DNA of 64,000 nucleotides from Cranoglanis bouderius (GCA_023630585.1 CM042562.1:5406684-5470683), one strand, 5' to 3'. Shown: positions 51,296-63,013, counted from the stretch's first letter. The notes: a model not told the origin generated them from the sequence alone. Numbers and translations are program-made.

Positions 51296-51314
51296 GAGAG
51301 AGAGAGAGAGAGAA
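51216..51314. repeat. (GAAA)/(GACA)/(GA)n microsatellite
   Basis: Three short motif blocks in series, ending in about 38 GA units with one T interruption. Confidence 0.97.
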
Positions 51315-54300
51315 GGTGATGATGGAAAGACACCTCAAAGCTCTGATTACCCTGAGTGTCTTGGCCCAACAGTAGTACCTACTGGGACAGCAGCACAGGG
51401 CCTCTAAATAAATTGCAAGTGGCCTTGGGCAAAAAGAAGAGTCTGCCTTTGATCTTCTTTACCAGGGAATGAAGAGAATGAGCAAGCAGTCAATCAAACT
51501 CAGAAACCTACACAACAACAGGGAGGCCCTTTGTCTATTATTTATTTTCCTAAAAATCATGTATTTCATTATCACAAGGCACCCGCACTCTGGTCGGGGG
51601 TGTCACGATCAATAATTGATACAGTCAACATCCCGCCTTTTCCTTTGGCACTCTTGTCACTAGCTGTTGTCAGAACACATTTGCTTTGATGGCAAATTTG
51701 AAGAAGCAAAAAATGGCATCATATATGATTATATATTTAGGGTAGCTGAAAGGCTGGGCCAGCTCATCAGCTCTGAAGCACAATTCCCTGTACGTTCAAG
51801 GGGTTCCACTGAAGTTGCCTTAAACACAGCCACACCGTGAGGTGATCTCTCCTTCTGAGGAAGTAGATAAAAAAGATCCAAACCTGTTTTGTCATGTGTC
51901 AGTAAACACCAAGCCTGGTTTTAGAGGAAAGCAGATCACAGGCAAAGCTATGGAGCTGTGGATCCATCATGTCAAAGCCAACTCAATCATTCCCTGGAAC
52001 TTTCAGTCACTATATAAACAGGCAGGAAGCTTAAAGGTGGGATTGAGCAGGTGAATGCATGCTCATATGTTTAGATGTGAGCTATGACTATGCAATTTAA
52101 GTGCTCAAAAATTTTGCGCAAGATGGTGAACCAATGAATTCATAAACCCAAAAAAGTGCCCATTAACATACACGCACAATAAAGTCATCACCGGCATACA
52201 TTTTCACAGAGACCACATCTGCTGCAGCTACATCTGGGGTGAAAATTTAAAACTTGAAAAATAAGAAGAAAAGTTTTTAAAAGTCAGAGAACAAACTTTC
52301 AACTAAATAACAGCTGCCTCCATTATCCGTGGGCACCAGCTCTCAACCAAACACCCAATCCTCATTCTTCAGTCTATATTCCATCACCATTTCCTCTTTT
52401 AATTACCCTGCAACAGAAAAGATGGAGCACATCTGACACATTTTCATAAATCCATCCCTGGCACGCTCTCAGAGCGCTGCTGCTCCGTCTGCTGTGGCCG
52501 ATAGAGTGGCGTGCGCTCTGTCAGGAACCGAGAGAGGCTGCCTACATCTCCACACAAAAAACAGAAGGATGAGCTCTCAGCAGACGGCTCCTCATCTTTC
52601 TCTTTCCTGCGCATGAAGCTTTAGCTCACATCAGCATAGCACATCATACAACAGTAGTTTTCAACAGCAGATTAGGGGCCACTACACACAGCCACAGCTA
52701 ATTGGAGCTGCCATTCTGCAGCGTCTGGCTTATTTGCCAGCACCGTGATGTACTTTGAATGACTTTCTTTCTTTAAATAGAGGCACAATGAAGAAATTTT
52801 AAATGCTTCTCTGACTTTGCAAACCTCTCAGTGTATTGTGCTGACATCTGATAAAACAATAAATCGTATTTGGTCAAAAATTGGCTGTACCAAATATATA
52901 ATTTAAACTCATATACTAATTTTAATATTGCAGGAGTGTGTCACTATATTAAGACTAAATTGAAAATAAAGTTAAAAAAAAAACAAACAAATAAAAAAAA
53001 ACAACAACAACAGTGAGTCCCCATTTCAACTACAGCTAAAGGATCTGTGCAGGATTTCATAACATGATAGCAGTAAACAATACGGAATTGCCATTTGTGG
53101 TCTATCCTGACATATTGCACATAAATACACAGCAGTTGCATGATGCCTGCAACCCAGCCTAACTCTCAGCTTCTTGCAATCTCTCATTTGGAGATGAAGC
53201 AAAAGATCCTAAGCTCTGGCTTTTTGTTCTCTTGGGAAAACCAAGGCGGCATGCTGGGGTTTATTTGATGTGTTCTCTCTGTGTGGCAAGATGTCTTGTA
53301 GTGCTCTTAAGATTATTATTTTGAGAGCCTGTGAAGATGGAGAAGAGTGCCAGTAGTGCAGTAATTTCCATGCCAAAAAGTAACACTAAAATAAAACAAA
53401 AAGTCCCTCCCTGAGATATGACAAGCATTTCATATTGATGAGGATAGAAGAGACAAAGTTTTCCTAGGAGTACAAGTAAACAACAGCCCCTTTGGGCCTC
53501 AATCTCAGTTTGCAAATCCACTGAATCTGGCTCCAAGCTTGATTTAACACCATCTGGCTTGGCTAATACGCCACAATTACTGGGATGAAATGGATACCGA
53601 TGAGCTTTGAGGATCAGTCTTTGTCTTTATTTTTAAAGACACTTTAAATGACACATTAAAGCCTTTGTGATTATTACTGCCTGGGGAAGGCAATCAAACT
53701 TCCACTCACTCTAAAATAGACTGATTTGGTTTTACTGGAATGGCATACAATAGTCAAAGAATGCATATAATACATTTAAGGTGTCTATCCTGCAGATTTC
53801 AACTTTATTTTAAAAAATGTATATTAAAAAAAAAGAAAAATAAGCACTCTAACCGGAGTCAGATAAGCTTATCATGTTACTGAGAAAACCAGGAAACACA
53901 AAGTCCTCGGACACTGGAGACTTCTTCCAAAAATGTTAAATAAACATACAGTATATGCAGTATGCAATTTTTAAATAACAACACTTTAAAATATAATCCC
54001 TTCTGTAGAAGGCTTATATTATAAGGAGCGTCTGACATACAAATCCCTGTGAATAAATTGTTACAGAAATGGCAGAAATTATAACATTAGAGGATCAAAC
54101 CAGGATCAAAATTTTAGTGAGGTCCACACACCAGAAATGTGTGAAAGTTAATAATTCACAATCCCAAATTTATACAACACCAATTGGCAACTTTGAATCT
54201 CTTCTATGTTATACTACAATTTCATAAACTGTTCAGACCCCAGTTCAACTGTTAAAATTTACTGAGAATATTTTGGTTAACATAACAGCATGTTCCTTAA

Positions 54301-54645
54301 ACCAAAATTGGTTTACAAAAAAGTTACCTTATGATTTCTTGTCTCCAAAAATAGGAAATGTCACATTTTAGAACCTTTCCTGAAGTTTGTTTTTACATTT
54401 CTTAAAAATGACACAGTGATTTGACATGTAGTATAAGAAGACCTTTGCAAAAAATATACAGTTTAGTTTGTTTACATATAGCTTATCAGCCCCAAAAATG
54501 AAGATGTATCACTATTTCTTACAGAGTATTTTCTTTATTTTTCCTTGCATATTTTTCTTCCCATTAATAAACCATCTATTTTGTCTAGTTATTGTATACT
54601 GTAGAACCGACATATTCAATATTTTGTATTAGTTTGTACTCTACA
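51315..54645. other. Intergenic DNA, nothing firm
   Basis: 52430-52680 is GC-richer and repeat-free, a candidate conserved element. The open frame at 51842-52054 (70 codons) is not recognised. The remainder is AT-rich. Confidence 0.45.
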
Positions 54646-56006
54646 CAGGTGCATCTCAAAAAATTTGAATATTGTGGAAAAGTTGATTTTTTCCCGTAAT
54701 TTAATTCAAAGAGTGGAAATTTCATATATTCTAGATTCAGTACACATAAAGTGAAATATTGCAAGCCTTTTTATGTTTTAATCTTGATGATTACGGCTTA
54801 CAGCTCATGGAAATCAAAAATCCAGTATCTCTAAATATTAGAATAAAGAATTTATAACACAGAAATGTTGACCAGAGAAGAGCTCTAATAAGCTAATTAA
54901 CTCAAAACACCTGCAAAGGTTTCCTGAACCTTTAATCACTCTGTCTGGTTCAGTACACACAACCACAATATTCATGGAATAATATTCATGGAAAGTTGAT
55001 TGGAAGGAAAAAGTGTGGTAGGAAAAGGTGCACAAGCAACAGGGATGACCGCAGCCTTGAGAGGATTGTCAAGCAAAGCCAATTCAAGAACTTGGGGGAG
55101 TTTCACAAGGAGTGGACTGAGGCTGGAGTCGGTGCATCAAGAGCCACCACACATAGACGTGTCCAGGAAATGGGCTACAAGTGTTGCATTCCTAGTGTCA
55201 AACCACTCCTGAACCAGAGACAACGTCAGAAGCATCTTACCTGGGCTAAGGAGAAAAAGAACTGGACCATTGCTCAGTGGTCCAAAGTCCTCTTTTCAGA
55301 TGAAAGTAAATTTTGCATTTCATTTGGAAATCAAGAGTCTGAGGAAGAGTGGAGAGGCACAGAATCCAAGTTGCTTGAAGTCCAGTGTGAAGTTTCCACA
55401 GTCAGTGATGATTTGGGTTGCCATGTTATCTGCTGGTGTTGGTCCACTGTGTTTTCTCAAGTCGAGAGTCAATGCAGCGTCTACCAGGAGATTTTAGAGC
55501 ACTTCATGCTTCCATCTGCTGACAAGCTTTATGGAGATGCTGATTTCCTTTTCCAGCAGGACGTGGCACCTGCCCACAGTGTCAAAACTACTAATAACTG
55601 GTTTGTTGACCACGGTATTACTGTGCTTGATTGGCCAGCCAACTCGCCTGACCTGAACTGTATTGTCAAGAGGAAAATGAGAGACACCAGACCCAACAAT
55701 AGAGACGAGCTGAAGGGCGCTATCAAAGCAACCTGGGCTTCCATAACACCTCAGCAGTGCCACAGGCTGATTTCCTCCATGCCACGCCACACTGATGCAG
55801 TAAAAAGGTTGACATTTCTGTATTATAAATTGTTTATTCTAATATTTTGAGATACTGGATTTTTGATTTACGTGAGCTGTAAGCCGTAATCATCAAGATA
55901 AAAACATGTAATGAATCTAGAATATGTTAAAAGTTCCACTTTTTGAATCAAATTACGGGAAAAAAATAACTTTTCCACAATATTCAAATTTTTTGAGATG
56001 CACCTG
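54646..56006 (+). mobile_element. Tc1 element F
   Basis: Ends CAGGTGCATCTCAAAAAATTTG and CAAATTTTTTGAGATGCACCTG. TA follows the right end (56007-56008); the left flank is CA, presumably a mutated TA. The inverted repeats extend about 200 bp, with shared GATTACGGCTTACAGCTCA-like segments. Length 1361 bp. Confidence 0.93.
54996..55850 (+). pseudogene. Tc1 transposase pseudogene of element F
   Basis: One open frame of 284 codons covers most of the gene, but it is not a functional protein. The N-terminal helix-turn-helix is missing; the frame starts at GRKKCGRKRCTSNRDD. WSKVLFSDESKFCISFGNQ carries the first Asp. Two compensating frameshifts put about 50 residues (55325-55470) out of phase, where the other frame reads SVKFPQSVMIW. 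FLFQQDVAPAHS carries the second Asp. The usual SPDLNPIENLWG has lost its PIENLWG part (SPDLNCIVKRKM), so the catalytic Glu is absent. The C-terminus past MPRHTDAV is also rearranged. Confidence 0.9.
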
Positions 56007-56008
56007 TA

Positions 56009-56415
56009 TTTAAATAAAAGTGTGTAAAATTGTTTTAGTTGATCAATCAATGTCCTCATTGCCAGTTATGGCCATGAATAAGAGCATTAAGATAAACCTT
56101 TGAATTGCCTTGCAGTTGGCAGCATTACTATAACAGCTGCTGTTATAGAAAATTAATCAATATCTTCTGACCAACCTGATTGGAGAAGTAAAAAATATTG
56201 TGATATAATGTACTTTACAAAACTTTTTACATCAATTTATATTTCCTCTTAGATGCTCATTTGTTCATGCAAGTATTACATTGCATCTATTGGCACACAT
56301 ACGGAAAGTAACAAAAAGCTTCCAAATGTGGGATTTAGTGGGATGGTGTGAAAAGGTCTCTTTAGAGGCATGAATAATGGGAAACGCCTATGATGTTTCA
56401 AAAGGTAAACTCTAG

Positions 56416-56418
<3 letters not shown>
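56009..56418. other. AT-rich spacer
   Basis: Nothing recognised. Confidence 0.5.

Positions 56419-56494
<76 letters not shown>
56419..56494. repeat. (TA)n microsatellite
   Basis: About 38 TA units without inverted flanking arms. Confidence 0.98.
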
Positions 56495-56496
<2 letters not shown>

Positions 56497-57337
56497 GTTC
56501 CTATCTAGCATCCTGTCCTGCAACCATGGAAAAAGAAAGGCACTAACTTAAGTTTCGAAGCAAAAATCATTGCATCAGTTGGATGAGGAAATTATCAGAA
56601 GTTGTTTCACAGTGGTCGCTGTTTCACTGGAACTGTCTCCAAATAATGACCCAGCTACAGAGTAAGTGTTTGCTGTCACTCACTGTTTTTTACACTGCTT
56701 AGTTAAAACAATCCAAAATATGTACCCATTGTTAGTACACTAGTAGATTTAGAACTATGGAGTTAATAGAATTGAGTAATTCACTATAAGGGTACATTTC
56801 TCTCTCATTTATAGGCTTCCATTTTCCAATTTTATCTTTACATGAAAGCTGTTGGATGGTCCTCTCCGAAAAAACAAAAATATTATTGCTAGATTTTCCC
56901 AGAAAAACATAACATGGTTTGTGCTACCCAGAGTAATGAAAAAATGAAGGTTATATCCCCAACTATATACTACACACTAAATAGTATGCCTAAATAACTG
57001 GTATAGTGGCATTGTATTTAGTCTAGTATTATGCAACTTGGGATGTGACCCAAGTAATTGTGACTCTGAGAAGTTAATTATCTGCTACTGTTGTCTCCTC
57101 AGTATTACAGAAGTTGAGTACTAGATAAAACAGCAAATCTTTTCACCTTTGACATGTTAGCTAACACAGCCAGACATCTAACTTTAGCTAGATAAAAGTA
57201 CAAAATACAGGTCTCTTCTATTCTGTATATTTGAATTACACAATGCATGTCATGTATCCAGTCCTACTGGTGTTCTCCAGACTGTCTTTTAGCTAACAAG
57301 CTAACTTTAGTGACCTAGTGAATCTAGACCTGTGTGT
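56495..57337. other. Intergenic DNA
   Basis: No exon or repeat recognised. In particular, no crystallin exon 1 was found here for the pseudogene downstream. Confidence 0.45.
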
Positions 57338-57351
57338 GAGTGAGTGAGTGT

Positions 57352-57427
<76 letters not shown>

Positions 57428-57447
57428 AAGAGAGAGCGAGAGAGATG
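57331..57447. repeat. (GTGA)n(GT)n(GA)n(ATG)n compound microsatellite
   Basis: Short GTGA units, about 25 GT units, GA units with AAAG and GCGA variants, then ATG repeats. It ends 20 bp before element E2. Confidence 0.93.
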
Positions 57448-57467
57448 ATGATGATGCATGATGTATA

Positions 57468-58267
57468 CAGTTTCAATCAAAATTATTCACCCCTCCCCCC
57501 AATGTAAATCAGGTTTATTGACAAAATTTACAGACTTTCAGCTGTTTGCAATGAACAAATCAAACAAAAGCAATTGAAATAGTTCAACACAAACAATGCT
57601 TTGTGGTTTCCCCAAATTCAAATGAAAATGCAACTTATAATGACTTCTCCAGTCTCAAAATTATTCAACCCCTTCATGGCAAGCATCTTTAGTACTTAGT
57701 AGAGCACCCTTTCGCTGTTATGACCTTCTGCAAATGAGATGCATAGCCAGACTCCAGCTTCTGGCAGCGTTCCTGAGGAATCTTAGCCCATTCCTCATGA
57801 GTAATGGCCTCCAGTTCAGTAATATTCTTGGGTTTGTGTGCTGCAACCGCCTTTTTCAAATCCCACCAGAGATTTGATATGGGGTTCAAGTCAGGTGACT
57901 GATGGCCCTGTAGAATCTTCCAGGATTTCTTCTGCAACCAAGCCTTGGTAGAATTTGAGGTATGCTTGGGATCATTATCCTGTTGGAAGGTCCAATGACG
58001 CCCAAGCTTCAGCTTCCTCACAGATGGCATGATGTTTTCTCCTAGGATTTCCTGATACTTCAATGAATCCATCTTGCCTTCCGCACGCTGCAGGTTTCCA
58101 GTGCCAGAGGATGCAGAGCATCACCGAGCCACCACCATGCTTGACTGTGGACAGAGTGTTCTTTTCAGTGTACGCTTCATTCTTCTTCCTCCAGACATAC
58201 CGCTGATCCATCGTGCCAAAAAGTTCCACAGAACAGAATTCCACTTTTCTTATGCTTTTGGGTCAGT
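57468..58267 (-). mobile_element. Tc1 element E2, 5' half missing
   Basis: Left end CAGTTTCAATCAAAATTATTC after TA (57466-57467) is the terminal repeat that E has on its right. The sequence matches E in inverted orientation until TGGGTCAGT at 58267, inside the transposase gene, where it stops abruptly before an LTR-like segment. Confidence 0.88.
57689..58267 (-). pseudogene. Tc1 transposase pseudogene of E2 (C-terminal part)
   Basis: Reads TDPKA-like start, then SVELFGTMDQRYVWRKKNE with the first-Asp block missing at the same junction as in E. It continues VKHGGGSVML, a frameshift, MDSLKYQEILGENIMPSVRK, FQQDNDPKHTSNSTKAWL (second Asp), SPDLNPISNLWWDL (Glu replaced: PIEN reads PISN) and KGCSTKY-stop (57689-57691). 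It has also lost about 50 bp relative to E just before SVELFG. Confidence 0.9.
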
Positions 58268-58299
58268 TTTCCATTTATGGTTTAGTTATTAGTTTAAGG

Positions 58300-58823
58300 T
58301 GTTCGGTGTTTAACGTCGTTTGTCTTTGATTTGTCCGTGTATATAAACCTCCTCCTGGTTCTGCTTCCTTGCGGAGTATTAAAGTAGATTAGACTAGATA
58401 GAGTAGAGCTCTTACTAGCATGTGCTGTACGCCTGCTATCTTCTCGTTTTCGCTCGCCCTTAGTTCATGATTCCTAGACCATGGCTCATAGCTCCCTTTT
58501 CATAGTTCCTAGACCTTAGTTCATTAGTTCGTAGCTCATAGTTTGTAGCTCCTAGATCATAGCCTAGTTTCGTGTGTTTGTTTCTGTTTTGTTTTGCTTT
58601 GTTTTCATGATTTAATCTCTTTTGGAATATATGCCTTGTGGATTATCTCTTTTGGAAATTACTGCCATATGGATAATCTCTTTTGGATTATTGTCTTACC
58701 TTTTTGAGTGGATTATAGTTTGTTTCCCTTTCTTTTGGTTCCATTACTTTTGAAGGAAACTGTTCTTAATAAACTGACTTTTTCCCCTGTGCATGCATCC
58801 TGCCTCCCTCTGTCTGTGTTACA
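58300..58823 (+). mobile_element. Possible solo LTR or LTR fragment
   Basis: A 524-bp segment starts TGTTCGG and ends GTTACA (TG...CA). It has a TATA-like TATATAAACC (about 58339-58348) and AATAAA (58768-58773), and the T-rich to C-rich 3' composition of fish gypsy-like LTRs. Internally, ATCTCTTTTGGA recurs three times with a 30-31 bp period (58615, 58645, 58676), as do CATAG(C/T)TC units. No target duplication or second LTR is present. It lies between the truncated E2 and the crystallin exon. Confidence 0.4.
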
Positions 58824-59382
58824 TAACAGACAGGGTCACTGGATGTCCCAAAAGAAGCCCACTTTCATGGGTCATCACTACATCCTGGGCCATGGGGAGT
58901 CCACTGATTTTCACCAATGAATTGGTTTCAACAATTGCATCAGATCTTGTCAGATGTTCCTCGCAGTACTGTAAGTCAATCAAACTGATGGCTTTTGTGC
59001 CCTACTTTAGAACATCTTAGCAAATCAATGTCAATCAATTAATGCTTTGAAGTAATTTATAGATGCAGCATGAAAAGTGAATGAGGGTCCACCAGGAGAT
59101 TCAGTCATATAAAACAGAATGGAAGACATGCTCCAAAGACTACCCACCTCATTATAATTCTATTAATCTTCTCAGTCTGGGGAAAAAGTGTAAAAATCAT
59201 TGGAATGTCTGTGAAGTTGTTTGAAAATGACTAAATGGAAATTTCAAAAATCACATTTATGGCATGAAATATTGTTCAAAAAAGACTTGTACTTAAACAT
59301 CAAGTATTCAGAGGTTCAGCATTTTTAAGATCCTTGTTTGTTGTTTCAGCTTCTACACAACAGTACAGAGGACGATACAGTA

Positions 59383-60863
59383 CAGTGCTGTGGAAAAAGT
59401 ATTTCCTGATTTCTTCTGTTTTTGTGTATATCTCATACTAAATTGTTTCAGAAATTAAAACAAATTCTAAGATAAATCAAAGGCAACCTGAATAAACACA
59501 AAATACACTTTTTAAATGATAATGTTATTTATTAAAGCAAAAAGTTATCCAATACCAACTGGGCCTGTGTGAAAATTTGGCCCCATAGTTACTAATTCCC
59601 CAAATCTATGAAACTGCATTCATAATGGGGTTCAGCTGGACTAGACGCAGCCAGGCCTGATTACTGCAAATCCTGTTCAATCAAATCAACACTTAAATAG
59701 AACTTTTTCAACAGCATGAAGTTGTTCAGTCTGGGAAGGGTTACAAAGCTGTTTCAAAGGCTCTGGGACTCCAAAGGACCACAATGAGAGCCTTCATCTC
59801 CAGATGGAAAAACTCGCCACAGTAGTGAACCTTCCCAGAGATGGCCAACCTTCCAAAATTCCTCCAAGAGCACAGGGACTACTCATCCAGGAAGTCACAA
59901 AAGAGCCAAAGACAACATCAAAGGAACTACAGGCCTCTCCTGCATCAGTAAAGGTCACTGTTCACGACTCCACTATCAGAAAGACACTTGGCAAAAATGG
60001 CATCCATGGAAGAGTGGCGAGGTGAAAACTACTGCTAACCCAGAACATTAAGGCTTGTCTGAATTTTGCCAAAAGACACCTCGATGATCCCCAAACCTTT
60101 TAGGAGAATGTTCTCTGGACTGATGAATTGAAAGTGGAACTGTTTGGAAGACAGGGGTCCCATTACATCTGGTGTAAACCAAACACAGAATTCCACAAAA
60201 AGAACATCATACCTATGGTCAAGCATGGTGGTGGAAGTGTGATGGTTTTGGAATGCTTTCCTGCTTCAGGGCCTGGGCAACTTGCAATAATTGAGGGAAA
60301 AAATAATTCTGCTCTCTACCAGAAAGTCATAAAGGAGAATGTCTGGCCTTCAGTCTGTAAGCTGAAACTCAAGCGCAACTGGATTATGCAGCAGGACAAT
60401 GATCCAAAGCATAGGAGTAAATCCACCTCTGAATGGCTCACAAAAAGCAAAATTAAGGTTTTGGAGTGGCCTAGTCAACGTCCTGACTTGAACCAATTGA
60501 GATGCTGTGGCAGGATCTTAAACGGGAAGTTCATGCTCAAAAACCCTCCAGTGTGGCTGAACTAAAGCAGTTCTTCAAAGAAGAGTGGGCCAGAATTCCA
60601 CCACAGTGCTGTGAAAAACTGATCTCCAGTTATCAGAAGCGCTTGGTTGCAGTTATTGCTGCTACAGGTTTCAACCAGATCTTAAGTTTAAGCGGGCAAT
60701 TTCACTTTTTTTTTTTGGGCTTCAATAAAATAAATAAATAAATAAATAAAAACGGTATTGTGTGTTTACCCAGGTTGCCTATGTTTTATGTTGTATTTCG
60801 TTTGAAGATCCAACATTATTTAGTATGAGAACAGAAGAAATCAGCAACTTTTTCACAGCACTG
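59383..60863 (+). mobile_element. Tc1 element G inserted in crystallin exon 3
   Basis: Ends CAGTGCTGTGGAAAAAGTAT and CAACTTTTTCACAGCACTG-like, flanked by TA (59381-59382, 60864-60865). Length 1481 bp. Inverted repeats of about 150-200 bp. The TA target lies in an AGT-ATA codon pair of the crystallin exon. Confidence 0.95.
59720..60700 (+). pseudogene. Tc1 transposase pseudogene of element G
   Basis: The N-terminus is incomplete: it begins VVQSGKGYKAVSKALGLQRT, the helix-turn-helix, without the usual start. LATVVNLPRDGQPSKIPPRA and VKVTVHDSTIRKTL follow, then a stop. The DDE domain reads ENVLWTDELKVELFG (first Asp), MVKHGGGSVMVLECF (usual WGC altered), QQDNDPKHRSKST (second Asp) and WPSQRPDLN. 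At that point a frameshift falls inside the usual NPIE motif, leaving the Glu in another frame (EMLWQDLKREVHAQ). The C-terminus near VIAATGF is decayed. Confidence 0.9.
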
Positions 60864-61220
60864 TATAAGAATCTACAACAGACCTGACTGGGCCAGACTT
60901 ATGATCAAGTTAACAGATGACTGCACCAACATCTATGATCGTTTTTACCTCCATGATATCTATTCTGTCTACATCATGGGGGGGCTACAGAGGCCATCAG
61001 TACCTCCTGAGGCTTGGAGAGTACAGAGCCTATGAATACTGAAGCTGCTGCAACCCCATGATTAGCTACTTTAGGAGAATCAGATTAGGATTCATGTAGA
61101 CTGACCTTGTGGGATTTGCACATCATTAACGGCTGGCTTTAAGAACATGCCTTTTTCATTTCCCTGAAACAGTACAGAATTCGGGTAAGTAAAACTAAAT
61201 ATTAAAATGTACTTAATATA

Positions 61221-62620
61221 CATCCCCAATTCCAAAAAAAGTTGGGACTCTGTGTAAAATGTAAATAAAAACAGAATGCAATGATTTACAAATCTCATAA
61301 ACCCATATGTTATTCAAAATAGAACATAGAAAATGTTTAAACTGAGGAAATGTACCATTTGAAGAAAAAAATAAGGTAATTTTGAATTTTATGGGCACAA
61401 CATGTCTCAAAAAGTTGGGATGGGGGCAACAAAAGGCTGGAAAAGTACGTTACTAAAAAGAAACAGCCGGAGGAACATTTTGCAACTAATTAGGTTAATT
61501 GGCAAAAGGTCAATAACATGATTGGGTATAAAAAAAGAGTATCTTAGAGTGGCAGAGTCTCTCAGAAGTAAAGATGGGATGGAATCTGGATGGAAGCATA
61601 CGTTGCTCTAAAACCTGTATATACTTCTACCTGTAATACCTTATATTTCAGCATTGATGGTGCCATTCCAGTTGTGCAAGCTGCCCATTCCATAGGCACT
61701 AATGCACCCCCATACCATCAGAGATGCAGGCTTTTGAACTGAGTGCTGACAAAAAGCTGGATGGTCCCTCTCCTCTTTAGTCCTCTTTAGTTTAGAGGAT
61801 GCGCCGTCCATGGTTTCCAAAAAGAATTTCAAATTTCAATTCGACTGACCACAGAACAGTTTTCCACTTTGCCTCAGTCCATTTTAAATGAGCTTTGACC
61901 AAGAGAAGACGGAGGTGTTTCTGGATCATGTTCACATATGGCTTCTTCCTTGATTGATAAAGCTTTAACCAGCATTTGTGGATGGCACAGCGAACTGTGT
62001 TCACAGACAATGAGTTCTGGAGATGTTTCTGAGCCCATGCAGTGATTTCCATTACAGAATCATGCCTGTTTTTAATGCAGTGAGCCCGAAGATCACGGGC
62101 ATGCAATATTGATTTTCACACTTGTCCCTTGTGCACAGAGATTTCTCCAGATTCTCAGAATCTTTTGATGATATTATGTACTGTAGATGATGAGATATTC
62201 ATAGTCTTCGCAATTTTACATTGAGGAACATAATTCTGAAATTGTTCCACACAGTTTTTCGCAGATTGGTGAATCTCTGCCCATCTTTATTTCTGAGAGA
62301 CTCTGTCTGTCACTCTTTTTATACCCAATGATGTTACTGACCTATTGCCAATTAACTTCCAGCTGTTTCTTTTTAGTAACACTTACTTTTCCAGTCTGTT
62401 GCCCCAGTCCCAACTTTTTTTGATACGTGTTTCGACCATCAAATTCAAAATTACCTTATTTTTTTCTTTAAATGGTACATTTACTCAGTTTAAACATTTG
62501 ATATGTTTTCTATGTTCTATTGTGAATAACATATGGGTTTATGAGATTTGAAAATCATTGCATTCTGGTTTTTTTTTTTACATTTTACACAGCGTCCCAA
62601 CTTCTTTGGAATTGGGGTTG
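61221..62620 (-). mobile_element. Tc1 element H, with both ends derived from the 5' end
   Basis: Ends CATCCCCAATTCCAAAAAAAG and CTTTGGAATTGGGGTTG, flanked by TA (61219-61220, 62621-62622). The left arm 61221-61578 is an imperfect inverted copy of 62281-62620, including sub-terminal sequence up to the transposase start (CTCAGAAGTAAAGATGGG versus CCCATCTTTATTTCTGAGAG). Element 3' sequence expected after the transposase is absent. The arms are thus about 350 bp, longer than the usual terminal repeat. Confidence 0.88.
61590..62284 (-). pseudogene. Tc1 transposase pseudogene of element H (N-terminal and middle part)
   Basis: Starts MGRDSPICEKLCGTISEL (ATG 62282-62284). Decayed helix-turn-helix, then LRAHCIKNRHDSVMEITAWA and SLSVNTVRCAIHKC. 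The DDE domain reads WKTVLWSVELKFEILFG, where the first Asp (WSDE) is Val, then SLMVWGCISAYGMGSLHNWN and NAEI. The second Asp and Glu regions are absent; the sequence passes near 61579 into the inverted 5' arm. Confidence 0.85.
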
Positions 62621-62622
62621 TA

Positions 62623-62885
62623 AAAGCACACTTAAGAAATTATTTAAAATTCTATTCAACTTTCAGCTATTTTGGAAGCTCATTGAGGCATTAAAAATGC
62701 CATAAGGATATTCAAAAATATGTAGAAGCTAGCCTGGAGAAACATGTCAGACCACAAACACATGACCATAACCAGACCCAGCTCATGTCTGAAACTCACT
62801 ATTGACTAAAGTCAGAGTCTGCAACCTTTATTGTCCACTCAAAAATGCAGTGGTTCAGTCTTTTGCATGAGTTAAAAGAGCTTTG
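62623..62885. other. Upstream region of the crystallin-like exon
   Basis: AT-rich unique sequence; nothing recognised. Confidence 0.45.
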
Positions 62886-63013
62886 ACAAAGACAATGAAA
62901 GCAGTCAACCCACCAGACTTGTAGTGGTATGCAGTCTACAGAACGCAATCTGCTGACATGGCAGAGCTTAATGAGCCACACACAAAGCCATGTGCCATGG
63001 CCAGTCTATAAAG
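62886..63013 (+). promoter_or_regulatory. Probable gamma-crystallin promoter
   Basis: TATAAAG lies at 63007-63013, 48 bp before the ATG at 63061. Upstream are TGCTGACATGGCAG (62951-62964), a good Maf-response half site with a partial second half, and ACAAAG/ACAATG Sox-type motifs at 62886-62891, 62892-62897 and 62982-62987. Maf and Sox proteins are known activators of vertebrate crystallin promoters. The motif reading is by eye. Confidence 0.45.

Larger units (their letters stand above)
58834..61099 (+). pseudogene. Gamma-crystallin pseudogene (exons 2-3), split by Tc1 G
   Basis: Gamma-crystallins are structural lens proteins with two beta-gamma domains, one per large exon. The exon 2 remnant (58834-58970) reads GHWMSQKKPTFMGHHYILGH then GES...HQ-stop-IGFNNCIRSCQM, matching Greek-key motif 2 (WM..YE.P...G.QY.L..GEY, W now TGA). 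It ends at a GTAAGT donor (58971). The 393-bp intron ends AACAG (59363). Exon 3 starts YRGRYS (59364) and is interrupted at codon 7 by Tc1 G (59383-60863). It resumes in frame as IRIYNRPDWARLMIKLTDDC, TNIYDRFYLHDIYSV, a deletion of about eight codons with a frame change, then YRGHQYLLRLGEYRAYEY-stop and NPMISYFRRI, ending TAG 61097-61099. The first half of exon 2 is missing beyond the LTR-like segment. The similarity is closest to fish gamma-M types as far as memory allows; the exact paralogue is not claimed. Confidence 0.88.
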
